This document shows, one piece after another, positions 6,078 to 14,074 of a stretch of DNA of 32,902 nucleotides. Where the stretch lies: assembly GCA_039812545.1 (NCBI GenBank), contig JBDIAR010000010.1, positions 1 through 32,902 of the forward strand, read 5' to 3'. The translations under genes were made by a program, and so were the position numbers. A model generated the notes under the pieces. It saw nothing but the letters and a program-made list of their open reading frames with translations. It had not been told where the DNA came from and made no database searches. Each line of letters opens with the position of its first letter. The first letter of the stretch is position 1. The stretch is from JBDIAR01 sp039812545. Lineage in GTDB: Bacteria > Actinomycetota > Actinomycetes > Actinomycetales > Dermatophilaceae.

Positions 6078-8708
6078 TCAGTGCAGATGCTCCGGAGCGC
6101 TCCCGACGTAGGGGGTCGCCGGGGTGGCGCGGGCGGCGTCCACGCTGAGCCCGAGTTCGGCGGGGCAGGACAGGTAGCGGTTGTACGGCACGACCCGGAT
6201 GTCATATCCCCGGGCACCGGTCTCGGTGAGCGTCGCGGTGAAGTCGAATCGGAACAGACCACCGGCCTGCTCGACGAAGGTCATCGTCTCGGCGCTGATG
6301 TCGACGAGGTCGTCGTTCTCCTGGACGGTCCCGAAGATCACCTGGACCGCCACATCATCCGGGGCCAGGCCGGCGAGATCGACGAAGGCCCGCAGCGTGA
6401 GCCGGTCCCCGATCTGCGGGGAGTCGGGCAGGTCGCCCTGTTCGATCCGGTCGATGCGTACCGTGGGCCACGCCGCGAACACCTTCGTCCGGTATGCCGC
6501 GAGATCCTTGGCGCCCGCGAAGTCCGGCCGGCAGACCGCCCAGCCGGCGTGCGCGGCCGGCACATACAACCGCTCGGTGTACTCGCGCACCATCCGGCTG
6601 GCGAGCACCTTCGGGCCCAAGGTGGCCAGCGTGTGGGTGACCATCGACATCCAGTGCGGCGGAAAACCGTTGGCGTCGCGGTCGTAGAACCGCTCGCGAA
6701 CCTGGTTCTCCAAGATGTCGTACAGTGCGGCCGCCTCGATGTCGTCGCGCCGCTCGGGGTCCTCGACGCCGTCGGCCGTCGGGATGGCCCAACCGTTCTC
6801 GCCGTCGTACCACTCGTCCCACCACCCGTCCAGGATGGACAGGTTGAGGCCGCCGTTGAGGGCCGCCTTCATGCCGGAGGTCCCGCAGGCCTCGAAGGGC
6901 CGCAACGGGTTGTTCAGCCAGACGTCGCAGCCGGGGTACAGGTAGAGCGCCATCGCGATGTCGTAGTTCGGCAGGAACGCGATCCGGTGCCGAACGGCCG
7001 GGTCGTCGGCGAACTCGACCATCTGCTGGATCAGGCGCTTGCCGGTGTCGTCGGCGGGGTGCGACTTGCCGGCGATGACGATCTGGATCGGACGCTCCTC
7101 GTCGAGCAGCAGACTCCGAAGCCGGTCCGGGTCGCGCAACATCAGGGTGAGCCGCTTGTATGTCGGCACCCGGCGGGCGAACCCGATGGTGAGGACGTCG
7201 GGGTCGAGGATCTCGTCGGTCCAGCCGAGTTCGGCGTCATTGGCTCCACGCTTGCGCCACGAGTCGCGCACCCGCCGGCGGGCCTCGACCACGAGTTCTT
7301 CGCGCATCGCCCGCTTGCCGCCCCAGATGACCTCCCAGGGCAGGTTGTAGATCCCGTTCCAACTGCCGTGCGCCACCATGTCGTGGGTGCCGAAGAACTG
7401 CCGAGTGATCTCGAAGACCCGCGGGTGCGCCCAGGTCGGCGCGTGAACACCGTTGGTGATGCTGGTGATCGGCACCTCGCTGAGGTCGAATCCGGACCAC
7501 AGCCCCTCGAACATCTCCCGGCTGACCAGCCCGTGCAGCTTGGACACCCCGTTGGCGTGCTGCGCCAGCCGCAGCCCCATGACGGCCATGTTGAAGACGC
7601 CGGGCGTGCCCCCCTGGTAGCTCTCCGCGCCCAGGGCGAGGAGGCGCTCCACCGGCACTCCGGGCAGCGCGCACTCGCCGCCGAAGTAGGTGTTGATCTT
7701 GCCCGCGTCGAACCGGTCGATCCCGGCCGGCACGGGGGTATGGGTGGTGAAGACCGTCCCGGCGCGCACGGCGGCATACGCCTGGTCGAAGGTCAGCCCC
7801 TGCTCGGTGACGAGTTCGGAGATGCGCTCGATGCCGAGGAAGCCGGCGTGCCCCTCGTTGGTGTGATACACGTCGGGCGCGGGCAGGCCGTGGATCCGGG
7901 CGTAGGTGCGCAGTGCCCTGACCCCACCGAGGCCGAGCAGCAACTCCTGCTCCAGTCGGCGGTCACCGCCGCCGCCGTAGAGCGCCTCGGTGACGTGGCG
8001 GCCGGCCTCGTCGTTGCCCGGGACGTTGGAGTCGAGGATCAGCAGCGGGACCCGGCCCACCTGGACCTTCCAGATGTATGCCGCCAGCGTGCGTCCCGCC
8101 GGCAGCTTGATCTCGACCATCGCGGGCGTGCCGTCGTCCTCGCGCACCAGGGAGATCGGCATCGCGTTGGGGTCCAAGATCGGGTACCGCTCCTGCTGCC
8201 AGCCCTCCCGGTTGAGCGACTGGACGAAGTACCCGGTCTGGTACCACAGGCCCACCCCGACGATCGGGACCCCGAGATCCGAGGCCGACTTCAGGTGGTC
8301 GCCGGCGAGGATGCCCAGACCGCCGGAGTACTGCGGGAGCACCGAGGTCAGGCCGAACTCGGGACTGAAATAGGCGATACAGGCCGGTGCGCCACCCTCG
8401 ACCCCGGCAGCCCAGTCCTGGTACCAGCGCGGCGCGTCCATGTAATGGCGCAGGTCGGCATACTCCTGACGGACCCGACCCACGAACTCCTCGTCGCGCG
8501 CCAGCCGGTCGAGCTCCTTGGCGGACAGTTTGGCGAGCAGCCGCGTCGGATCGCCCTTGACGCGTTCCCAGCGCTCCGGGTCGATGGCGGCGAACAGGTC
8601 GCGGGTGCTCTGGTGCCAGGCCCACCGCACGTTCAGCGCAAGTTCACCGAGCGGCTCCAGGGCCGGGGGAAGAACGCTTCGGACGGAGTACCGACGGATT
8701 GCCTTCAC
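6078..8708 (-). CDS. glgP: Alpha-glucan (glycogen) phosphorylase, GT35
   Basis: This enzyme releases glucose-1-phosphate from the non-reducing ends of glycogen using pyridoxal phosphate. The 876-residue product is of the actinobacterial type: an N-terminal DUF3417 region (LPPALEPLGELALNVRWAWH), then the phosphorylase core. The PLP lysine is Lys614 in ACGTSGMKAALNGGLNLS. I chose the GTG at 8708 (VKAIRRYSVRSVLP) rather than an ATG 48 nt upstream, because homologues begin here and TATGCT lies 8 nt before it, a leaderless arrangement. The gene is divergent from the glgE operon and convergent with glgX. Its product feeds Pgm, which lies downstream in that operon. A very long open frame on the opposite strand is a shadow. 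Confidence 0.94.
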   Translation of the reverse strand: MKAIRRYSVRSVLPPALEPLGELALNVRWAWHQSTRDLFAAIDPERWERVKGDPTRLLAKLSAKELDRLARDEEFVGRVRQEYADLRHYMDAPRWYQDWAAGVEGGAPACIAYFSPEFGLTSVLPQYSGGLGILAGDHLKSASDLGVPIVGVGLWYQTGYFVQSLNREGWQQERYPILDPNAMPISLVREDDGTPAMVEIKLPAGRTLAAYIWKVQVGRVPLLILDSNVPGNDEAGRHVTEALYGGGGDRRLEQELLLGLGGVRALRTYARIHGLPAPDVYHTNEGHAGFLGIERISELVTEQGLTFDQAYAAVRAGTVFTTHTPVPAGIDRFDAGKINTYFGGECALPGVPVERLLALGAESYQGGTPGVFNMAVMGLRLAQHANGVSKLHGLVSREMFEGLWSGFDLSEVPITSITNGVHAPTWAHPRVFEITRQFFGTHDMVAHGSWNGIYNLPWEVIWGGKRAMREELVVEARRRVRDSWRKRGANDAELGWTDEILDPDVLTIGFARRVPTYKRLTLMLRDPDRLRSLLLDEERPIQIVIAGKSHPADDTGKRLIQQMVEFADDPAVRHRIAFLPNYDIAMALYLYPGCDVWLNNPLRPFEACGTSGMKAALNGGLNLSILDGWWDEWYDGENGWAIPTADGVEDPERRDDIEAAALYDILENQVRERFYDRDANGFPPHWMSMVTHTLATLGPKVLASRMVREYTERLYVPAAHAGWAVCRPDFAGAKDLAAYRTKVFAAWPTVRIDRIEQGDLPDSPQIGDRLTLRAFVDLAGLAPDDVAVQVIFGTVQENDDLVDISAETMTFVEQAGGLFRFDFTATLTETGARGYDIRVVPYNRYLSCPAELGLSVDAARATPATPYVGSAPEHLH

Positions 8709-8716
8709 GACGTTCA

Positions 8717-8722
8717 AGCATA
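8717..8722 (-). promoter_or_regulatory. -10 box of glgP (TATGCT), leaderless start
   Basis: TATGCT on the minus strand is followed by 8 nt and the GTG at 8708. No ribosome site is present. The box falls inside the upstream-extended reading frame, which argues against the longer start. Confidence 0.5.
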
Positions 8723-8760
8723 GGGGGTACCGCTTTCGCGGCCCCGGGGAAGGCATGAGG

Positions 8761-8838
8761 GGCCTCCCGTCCCATTCGGGAGGGCCATAGCGCGGGGAAT
8801 CACCCCGCGCAGGTATGCCGAACCTCGTGTGGGTTCGG
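8761..8838. promoter_or_regulatory. Three consecutive inverted repeats between glgP and glgE
   Basis: Hairpin 1: GGCCTCCCG (8761-8769) with CGGGAGGGCC (8777-8786), one bulge. Hairpin 2: GCGCGGGG (8790-8797) with CCCCGCGC (8803-8810), perfect. Hairpin 3: CCGAACC (8818-8824) with GGTTCGG (8832-8838), perfect, 7-nt spacer. Hairpin 3 ends at the base before the glgE -10 box, so it sits in the -35/-10 interval, a classic operator position. Because the two genes diverge, these are not terminators of either. Confidence 0.55.
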
Positions 8839-8844
8839 TAGCGT
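8839..8844 (+). promoter_or_regulatory. -10 box of the glgE operon (TAGCGT)
   Basis: TAGCGT is followed by 7 nt and the GTG at 8852. The ATG at 8846 is only one base from the box and would lie upstream of the transcription start. The inverted repeat CCGAACC-N7-GGTTCGG abuts it on the left. Confidence 0.5.
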
Positions 8845-8851
8845 CATGCCC

Positions 8852-10903
8852 GTGAGCGAAACCTTCCCACCGACCGATGTCGCGATCGCCCGCCCAGTCC
8901 CCGTCCAGATCGTCGGCCGGATCCCGGTCCAGAGCGTCCGTCCGCTCGTCGACGACGGTCAGCGACCGGCAAAAAGTGTTGAAGGAGAATGGTTTACAGT
9001 CGCTGCGCGGGTGTTCCGTGAGGGCCACTCGTCGGTCAACGCGACGGCGGTCCTGCGCGACCCGCAAGGTCGCGACCACCACTTCCCCATGCACATCGAC
9101 AACGAGGGTCTGAGCTGGTGGAGCGCACCGGTCCGGGCCGACCGGACCGGCATGTGGACCTACCGCGTCGAGGGCTGGTCGGACCCGGTCGCGACGTGGC
9201 AACACGACGCCGGGATCAAGGTGCCCGCCGGACTCGACGTCGAGATGATGCTCGAGGAGGGCGCTCGGGTCTACGAGCGAGCGCTGGCCGAACTCCCGGC
9301 GGGCGTCGACGGCGCCGCCCTGGCCCACCTGGTCACCACGCTGCGGGACACCGGGCGTGACCCGGAGGAGCGCTTCTGGGCGGCCTCCGCCCCGGACGTC
9401 CTCGCCGTGCTGGCGGCCCACCCGCTGCGCGAGTTCGTCAGCCCCTCTGCGGCCTACCCCTTGCTCGTCGAGCGCCAGCGCGCGCTGTACGGCGCGTGGT
9501 ACGAGATCTTCCCGCGCTCCGAGGGGGCCACCTTCGATCCGGAGACCGGGACGTGGACGTCGGGCACCTTCCGCACCGCCGCGGAACGACTCCCCGCGAT
9601 CGCCGACATGGGTTTCGACGTGGTGTACCTCACCCCGATCCACCCGATCGGCCGGGTCAACCGCAAGGGTCCGAACAACTCCCTGGTGGCCGGCCCGGAC
9701 GACCCCGGCAGCCCGTACGCCATCGGCGCCGCCGAGGGCGGCCACGACGCGATTCACCCGGACCTGGGCACGTTCGATGACTTCGACTACTTCGTCGCCC
9801 GGGCCGCGGAGCTGGGGATGGAGGTGGCCCTGGACATCGCCCTACAGTGCGCCCCCGACCACCCGTGGGTGACCAGCCACCCGGAGTTCTTCACGACCCG
9901 GGCGGACGGCACGATCGCGTATGCCGAGAACCCGCCGAAGAAGTACCAGGACATCTATCCGCTCAACTTCGACAACGCCCCCCAGAGTGCGTATGCCGAG
10001 ATGCGGCGGGTCATTCAGGTGTGGTTGGACCACGGGGTTCGCATCTTCCGAGTCGACAACCCGCATACCAAGCCCGTGCAGTTCTGGCAGTGGCTGATCG
10101 CCGACGTGGCGAAGGACTACCCCGAGACCATCTGGCTCTCCGAGGCGTTCACCAAACCGGCCATGATGGCGGCGCTGGCGTCGGCGGGTTTCCAGCAGTC
10201 GTACACCTACTACGCCTGGCGGAACGCGAAGTGGGAACTGGAGGAGTACGTCAAGGAACTCGCCACCGACAGCGCCGCTTTCATGCGGCCGTCGTTCTGG
10301 CCGACGACCCACGACATCCTCACGCCCTATATGCAGTACGGCGGTCCGACGGCCTGGCAGTTGCGCGCGGCGCTGGCCGCCACGCTGGTGCCGACGTACG
10401 GCATCTACGCGGGTTACGAACTCATGGAGAACATCGCCCGGCCCGGGGTCGAGGAACAGATCGACAACGAGAAGTACCAATTCAAGGACCGGCACTGGGC
10501 CGACTACGAGCCGGGCGGCCCCAAGGCGGGCCGGTCGCTGGCGAGTTATCTGCGCAAACTCAACCAGATCCGGCGCGCGCACCCGGCGCTGCACTGGTTG
10601 CGCAATATCACCTTCCACCACTGCAACGACGATAACGTCATCGCGTTCTCCAAGACGACGATCGTCGATACGGCCGACGGGTCGCAGTACCGTGACACGA
10701 TCCTCGTGATCGCCAATGTCGACCCCCACTCCACTCGCGAAACCACGGTGAATCTGGATATGCCGGCTCTAGGGATGAGGTGGGACCAGTCCTTCACCGC
10801 GACCGACCTGCTCATCGGGCATTCGTGGACGTGGGGCGCGAGCAACTTCGTGCGACTCGGCCCCGGCACGCAGCCGGTCCACATCATCCACGTCACCGGG
10901 TGA
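8852..10903 (+). CDS. glgE: Maltose-1-phosphate maltosyltransferase GlgE
   Basis: GlgE (GH13 subfamily 3) adds maltosyl units from alpha-maltose-1-phosphate to alpha-1,4-glucan. The 683-residue product has the N-terminal beta and helical-insert domains seen in Streptomyces GlgE (RPVPVQIVGRIPV, then WFTVAARVFREGHSSVNATA) and a catalytic barrel. The nucleophile is Asp402 in IFRVDNPHTKP and the acid is Glu431 in WLSEAFTKP. They are 29 residues apart, as in the S. coelicolor enzyme (394 and 423). I prefer the GTG at 8852, placed 7 nt after a -10 box; the ATG at 8846 would add two residues. It heads the operon glgE-treS-mak-glgB-pgm, with treS 4 nt downstream. An intergenic operator candidate suggests regulated expression. 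Confidence 0.95.
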   Translation: MSETFPPTDVAIARPVPVQIVGRIPVQSVRPLVDDGQRPAKSVEGEWFTVAARVFREGHSSVNATAVLRDPQGRDHHFPMHIDNEGLSWWSAPVRADRTGMWTYRVEGWSDPVATWQHDAGIKVPAGLDVEMMLEEGARVYERALAELPAGVDGAALAHLVTTLRDTGRDPEERFWAASAPDVLAVLAAHPLREFVSPSAAYPLLVERQRALYGAWYEIFPRSEGATFDPETGTWTSGTFRTAAERLPAIADMGFDVVYLTPIHPIGRVNRKGPNNSLVAGPDDPGSPYAIGAAEGGHDAIHPDLGTFDDFDYFVARAAELGMEVALDIALQCAPDHPWVTSHPEFFTTRADGTIAYAENPPKKYQDIYPLNFDNAPQSAYAEMRRVIQVWLDHGVRIFRVDNPHTKPVQFWQWLIADVAKDYPETIWLSEAFTKPAMMAALASAGFQQSYTYYAWRNAKWELEEYVKELATDSAAFMRPSFWPTTHDILTPYMQYGGPTAWQLRAALAATLVPTYGIYAGYELMENIARPGVEEQIDNEKYQFKDRHWADYEPGGPKAGRSLASYLRKLNQIRRAHPALHWLRNITFHHCNDDNVIAFSKTTIVDTADGSQYRDTILVIANVDPHSTRETTVNLDMPALGMRWDQSFTATDLLIGHSWTWGASNFVRLGPGTQPVHIIHVTG

Positions 10904-10907
10904 GGCG

Positions 10908-12635
10908 ATGCCAGGGTTGAACTTGACGGGACCGGGACTCAAACACGATCCCGAGTGGTTCCGTAAGGCGGTGTTCTACGAAGTCCTGGTGCGGGCCTTC
11001 GCCGACTCGAAGGGCTCCGGCGCCGGCGACTTCACCGGCTTGATCGGCAAGCTCGACTACCTGCAGTGGCTCGGCGTGGACTGCCTGTGGTTGCCGCCGT
11101 TCTACGCCTCACCGTTGCGGGACGGTGGTTACGACATCGCCGACTACACAGCGGTGCTTCCGGAGTTCGGCACCCTCCCGGAGTTCACCGAACTGGTCGC
11201 GCAGGCGCACGCCCGCGGCATCCGGATCATCACCGATTTCGTGATGAACCACACCAGCGACCAGCATGCGTGGTTCCAGGCCAGCCGGTCGGCACCGAAC
11301 GGCCCGTACGGCGACTTCTACGTGTGGTCTGACACCGACGACAAGTATGCCGATGCCCGGATCATCTTCGTGGACACCGAGAAGTCCAACTGGACCTTCG
11401 ACCCGATCCGGCGCCAATTCTTCTGGCACCGCTTCTTCTCCCACCAGCCGGACCTGAACTTCGAGAACCCGGCGGTTCAAGACGCGATGTTCGAGATCGT
11501 CCGGTTCTGGATGGACCTGGGCATCGACGGCTTCCGCCTCGATGCGGTCCCCTATCTGTTCGAGGAGGAGGGCCACAACGGGGAGAACCACCCGAAGACG
11601 CACGAGTTCCTGGCCCGGCTGCGGGCCATGGTCGAACGCGAGTACCCGGGGCGGATCCTGCTCGCCGAGGCCAACCAGATGCCGGCCGAGGTCGTCGTCT
11701 ACTTCGGGACCGAACAGGCCCCGGAATGCCAGATGTGCTTCCACTTCCCGGTCATGCCCCGGCTCTACTACGCCCTGCGCAGCGAAACCGCGGCACCGAT
11801 CGTCGACGTCCTGGCCGAGACCCCGCCGATCCCGCCCGGCACCCAATGGGGCACGTTCTTGCGCAACCACGACGAACTCACCCTCGAGATGGTCACCCCC
11901 GAGGAGCGGTCGGCCATGTACGGCTGGTACGCCCCGGACCCGCGGATGCGCGCCAACGTCGGCATCCGGCGCAGGCTGTCGACTCTGCTGGACAACTCGC
12001 GTCCCGAGATCGAACTCATCCATGCGCTCCTGTTGTCCCTGCCCGGTTCGCCGTGCCTGTACTACGGCGACGAGATCGGGATGGGCGACAATATCTGGCT
12101 GTCCGACCGGGACGCCGTCCGGACCCCGATGCAATGGACCCCGGACCGCAACGCCGGCTTCTCCTCCGCCGACCCCGGCAAGCTCTACCTGCCGGTGATC
12201 CAGTCCCTGGTGCATCACTACAACCACGTCAACGTCGAAGCCCAGATGGCCTCCAACTCCTCTCTCCTCCAATGGGTTCGGGGAATGTTGTCGGTTCGCC
12301 GCAAGCATCCCGTCTTCGGCCTGGGCGACTACCTGCCCTGTGAGGCGGACAACCCCGCGGTCCTCGCCTTCGTTCGCGAGGTACCGGTCGCCGAGCAGGT
12401 CGACGAATCGGCGGACGCCCCCCAATCCGCCTCGGCGGTGCTGTGCGTCAACAATCTCTCGTCACGACCGCAGGGCACGCGCGTCCGACTTCCGGAGCGG
12501 TATGCCGGTGCCCGACTCGCCGATGCCTTCGGCGGTCACGGATTCGGGCTGGTCGACGACGACGGGACGGCGCGCTTCACCCTGGGGTCGCGGGACTTCT
12601 TCTGGCTCGTGCTGCGGCCACGGAGCGGATCGTGA
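10908..12635 (+). CDS. treS: Trehalose synthase (maltose alpha-D-glucosyltransferase)
   Basis: TreS interconverts maltose and trehalose and so supplies maltose to the maltokinase. At 575 residues it is a normal-length single-domain TreS, not the TreS-Pep2 fusion found in some bacteria. The GH13 motifs are present: TDFVMNHTSDQH, DGFRLDAVPYL with Asp212 as nucleophile, LLAEANQMP with Glu254, and FLRNHDELTLEM with Asp322. The C-terminal beta domain ends in SRDFFWLVLRP. It starts 4 nt after the glgE stop, and its stop overlaps the GTG of the next gene (GTGA), so the operon is translationally coupled. A TreS-Mak complex is known in mycobacteria and would fit this tight coupling. Confidence 0.95.
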   Translation: MPGLNLTGPGLKHDPEWFRKAVFYEVLVRAFADSKGSGAGDFTGLIGKLDYLQWLGVDCLWLPPFYASPLRDGGYDIADYTAVLPEFGTLPEFTELVAQAHARGIRIITDFVMNHTSDQHAWFQASRSAPNGPYGDFYVWSDTDDKYADARIIFVDTEKSNWTFDPIRRQFFWHRFFSHQPDLNFENPAVQDAMFEIVRFWMDLGIDGFRLDAVPYLFEEEGHNGENHPKTHEFLARLRAMVEREYPGRILLAEANQMPAEVVVYFGTEQAPECQMCFHFPVMPRLYYALRSETAAPIVDVLAETPPIPPGTQWGTFLRNHDELTLEMVTPEERSAMYGWYAPDPRMRANVGIRRRLSTLLDNSRPEIELIHALLLSLPGSPCLYYGDEIGMGDNIWLSDRDAVRTPMQWTPDRNAGFSSADPGKLYLPVIQSLVHHYNHVNVEAQMASNSSLLQWVRGMLSVRRKHPVFGLGDYLPCEADNPAVLAFVREVPVAEQVDESADAPQSASAVLCVNNLSSRPQGTRVRLPERYAGARLADAFGGHGFGLVDDDGTARFTLGSRDFFWLVLRPRSGS

Positions 12636-14071
12636 CCGACCGGGGCACCATCCACGTCGACGCCATGTTGACCCCGGGCAAGCTCGAACTCCTCGGGCCG
12701 TGGATGCGCGAGCGTCGTTGGTATGCCGGCAAGGACCACGAGCCGTTGTTGCGGCGGGTCGGCGGATTCCGTTTCGAGGACCCGGCCGGACAGGTGGGCA
12801 TCGAGACGATCCTGGCCGCCGATGTCGCCGTCGAGCCGCCGGTGACCTATCAGGTGCCGCTCACCTATCGCGGCGCACCGGTGCCCGAGCTCGCCGATGC
12901 CCTGGTCGGGACGATCGAGCACTCCGTACTCGGGACGCGCTGGGTGTACGACGGATGCCAAGACCTGGCATACGTCGACCGGCTTCTGGCCCTGATTCTC
13001 GGCCACGACAGATGCTCACGGTCCGGGCCCGACGAGGCATTCGGTCACCTCACCGACCCCTTGGGCGTCACGGGCGTGCGGGCTGCGCGGATCCTGACCG
13101 GCGAGCAGTCCAACACCTCGATCATCTGCGCGACGCGCGACGCCGAGGGCGCACCGGGGCGTCCGGTCATCATCAAGGTGTTCCGCACGCTCCAGGACGG
13201 GGACAATCCGGACGTCACCGTGCAGACCGCGTTGTCGGCCGCCCACTGCCACCAGGTGCCGGCCGCGCTCGGCCAGCTGACGGGGTCGTGGCTGGACCCG
13301 TCCGGGCAGGTCCGATCCTTCGGCCATCTGGCGTTTGCCCAGGAGTTCTACCCGAACGTCGAGGATGCCTGGCGAGTGGCGTCCCGGGCGGCCCTGGCGG
13401 GACGGGACTTCGCCGACGAGGCATACGGGCTGGGCGCGGCGACCGCCACGATTCACCGAACCCTGGCCGTCGAACTCGGCCGCCGGGACACCACGGCGGC
13501 CGATCGGGCGCGGATCCTCGGCTCGTTGCGCGACCGTGCGGCCGCCGCGCTGGCCGAAGTCCCGGCCCTCGGGGAGTTCGCCGCGGCTGTGGCCGATCGC
13601 TTCGACGCGGTTCCGGACGCCGATTGGCCTGCCCTGCAACGGATCCACGGCGACTACCATCTCGGACAGGTCCTCGCCGTGCCGGACCTCGGTTGGGTCG
13701 TCGTCGACTTCGAGGGGGAACCGTTGCGCCCGCTCGCCGAGCGCAACGAGCCCGATCTGGCGGCCCGCGACATCGCCGGAATGCTGCGGTCGTTCGACTA
13801 TGCGGCCGGCACGGCGCAGCTGGCCGGGGCCGACGGCGACACATTGGGATGGTTAAGGCGGGCGTCCGACGCCTTCCTGCGCGGTTATGAAGACACCGGC
13901 GGTCCGATCGATCCGACGACGTTGGCCCTGGTGTCCGTTCTCATGCTGGACAAGGCGCTGTACGAGGCTGTCTACGAGGCTCGCAACAGGCCACAATGGA
14001 TCGATATCCCCTTGCGGGCGATCCGCGTACTGCTCGATCCCTCGGCCCCCACAGGTCCCTCACAAAGGTGA
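12632..14071 (+). CDS. mak: Maltokinase (Pep2 type)
   Basis: This kinase phosphorylates maltose with ATP to make maltose-1-phosphate for GlgE. The 479-residue product has the maltokinase N-terminal cap domain (LLGPWMRERRWYAGKDHEP) and an aminoglycoside-phosphotransferase-like core. The catalytic loop is HGDYHLGQV with Asp341, and the metal site is VVDFEGEP with Asp359 and Glu361. The GTG start overlaps the treS stop (GTGA). An ATG 33 nt later is an alternative, but the sequence in between resembles homologues. glgB starts 3 nt after its stop. The gene symbol pep2 is also used. Confidence 0.94.
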   Translation: MTDRGTIHVDAMLTPGKLELLGPWMRERRWYAGKDHEPLLRRVGGFRFEDPAGQVGIETILAADVAVEPPVTYQVPLTYRGAPVPELADALVGTIEHSVLGTRWVYDGCQDLAYVDRLLALILGHDRCSRSGPDEAFGHLTDPLGVTGVRAARILTGEQSNTSIICATRDAEGAPGRPVIIKVFRTLQDGDNPDVTVQTALSAAHCHQVPAALGQLTGSWLDPSGQVRSFGHLAFAQEFYPNVEDAWRVASRAALAGRDFADEAYGLGAATATIHRTLAVELGRRDTTAADRARILGSLRDRAAAALAEVPALGEFAAAVADRFDAVPDADWPALQRIHGDYHLGQVLAVPDLGWVVVDFEGEPLRPLAERNEPDLAARDIAGMLRSFDYAAGTAQLAGADGDTLGWLRRASDAFLRGYEDTGGPIDPTTLALVSVLMLDKALYEAVYEARNRPQWIDIPLRAIRVLLDPSAPTGPSQR

Positions 14072-14074
14072 AGC

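Noticed and set aside
6081..8723. Open frame of 880 codons on the plus strand, opposite glgP
   Set aside because: It is an antisense shadow of a high-GC gene: low-complexity Arg/Gly/Val/Asp-rich translation, no motifs, while glgP is unmistakable.
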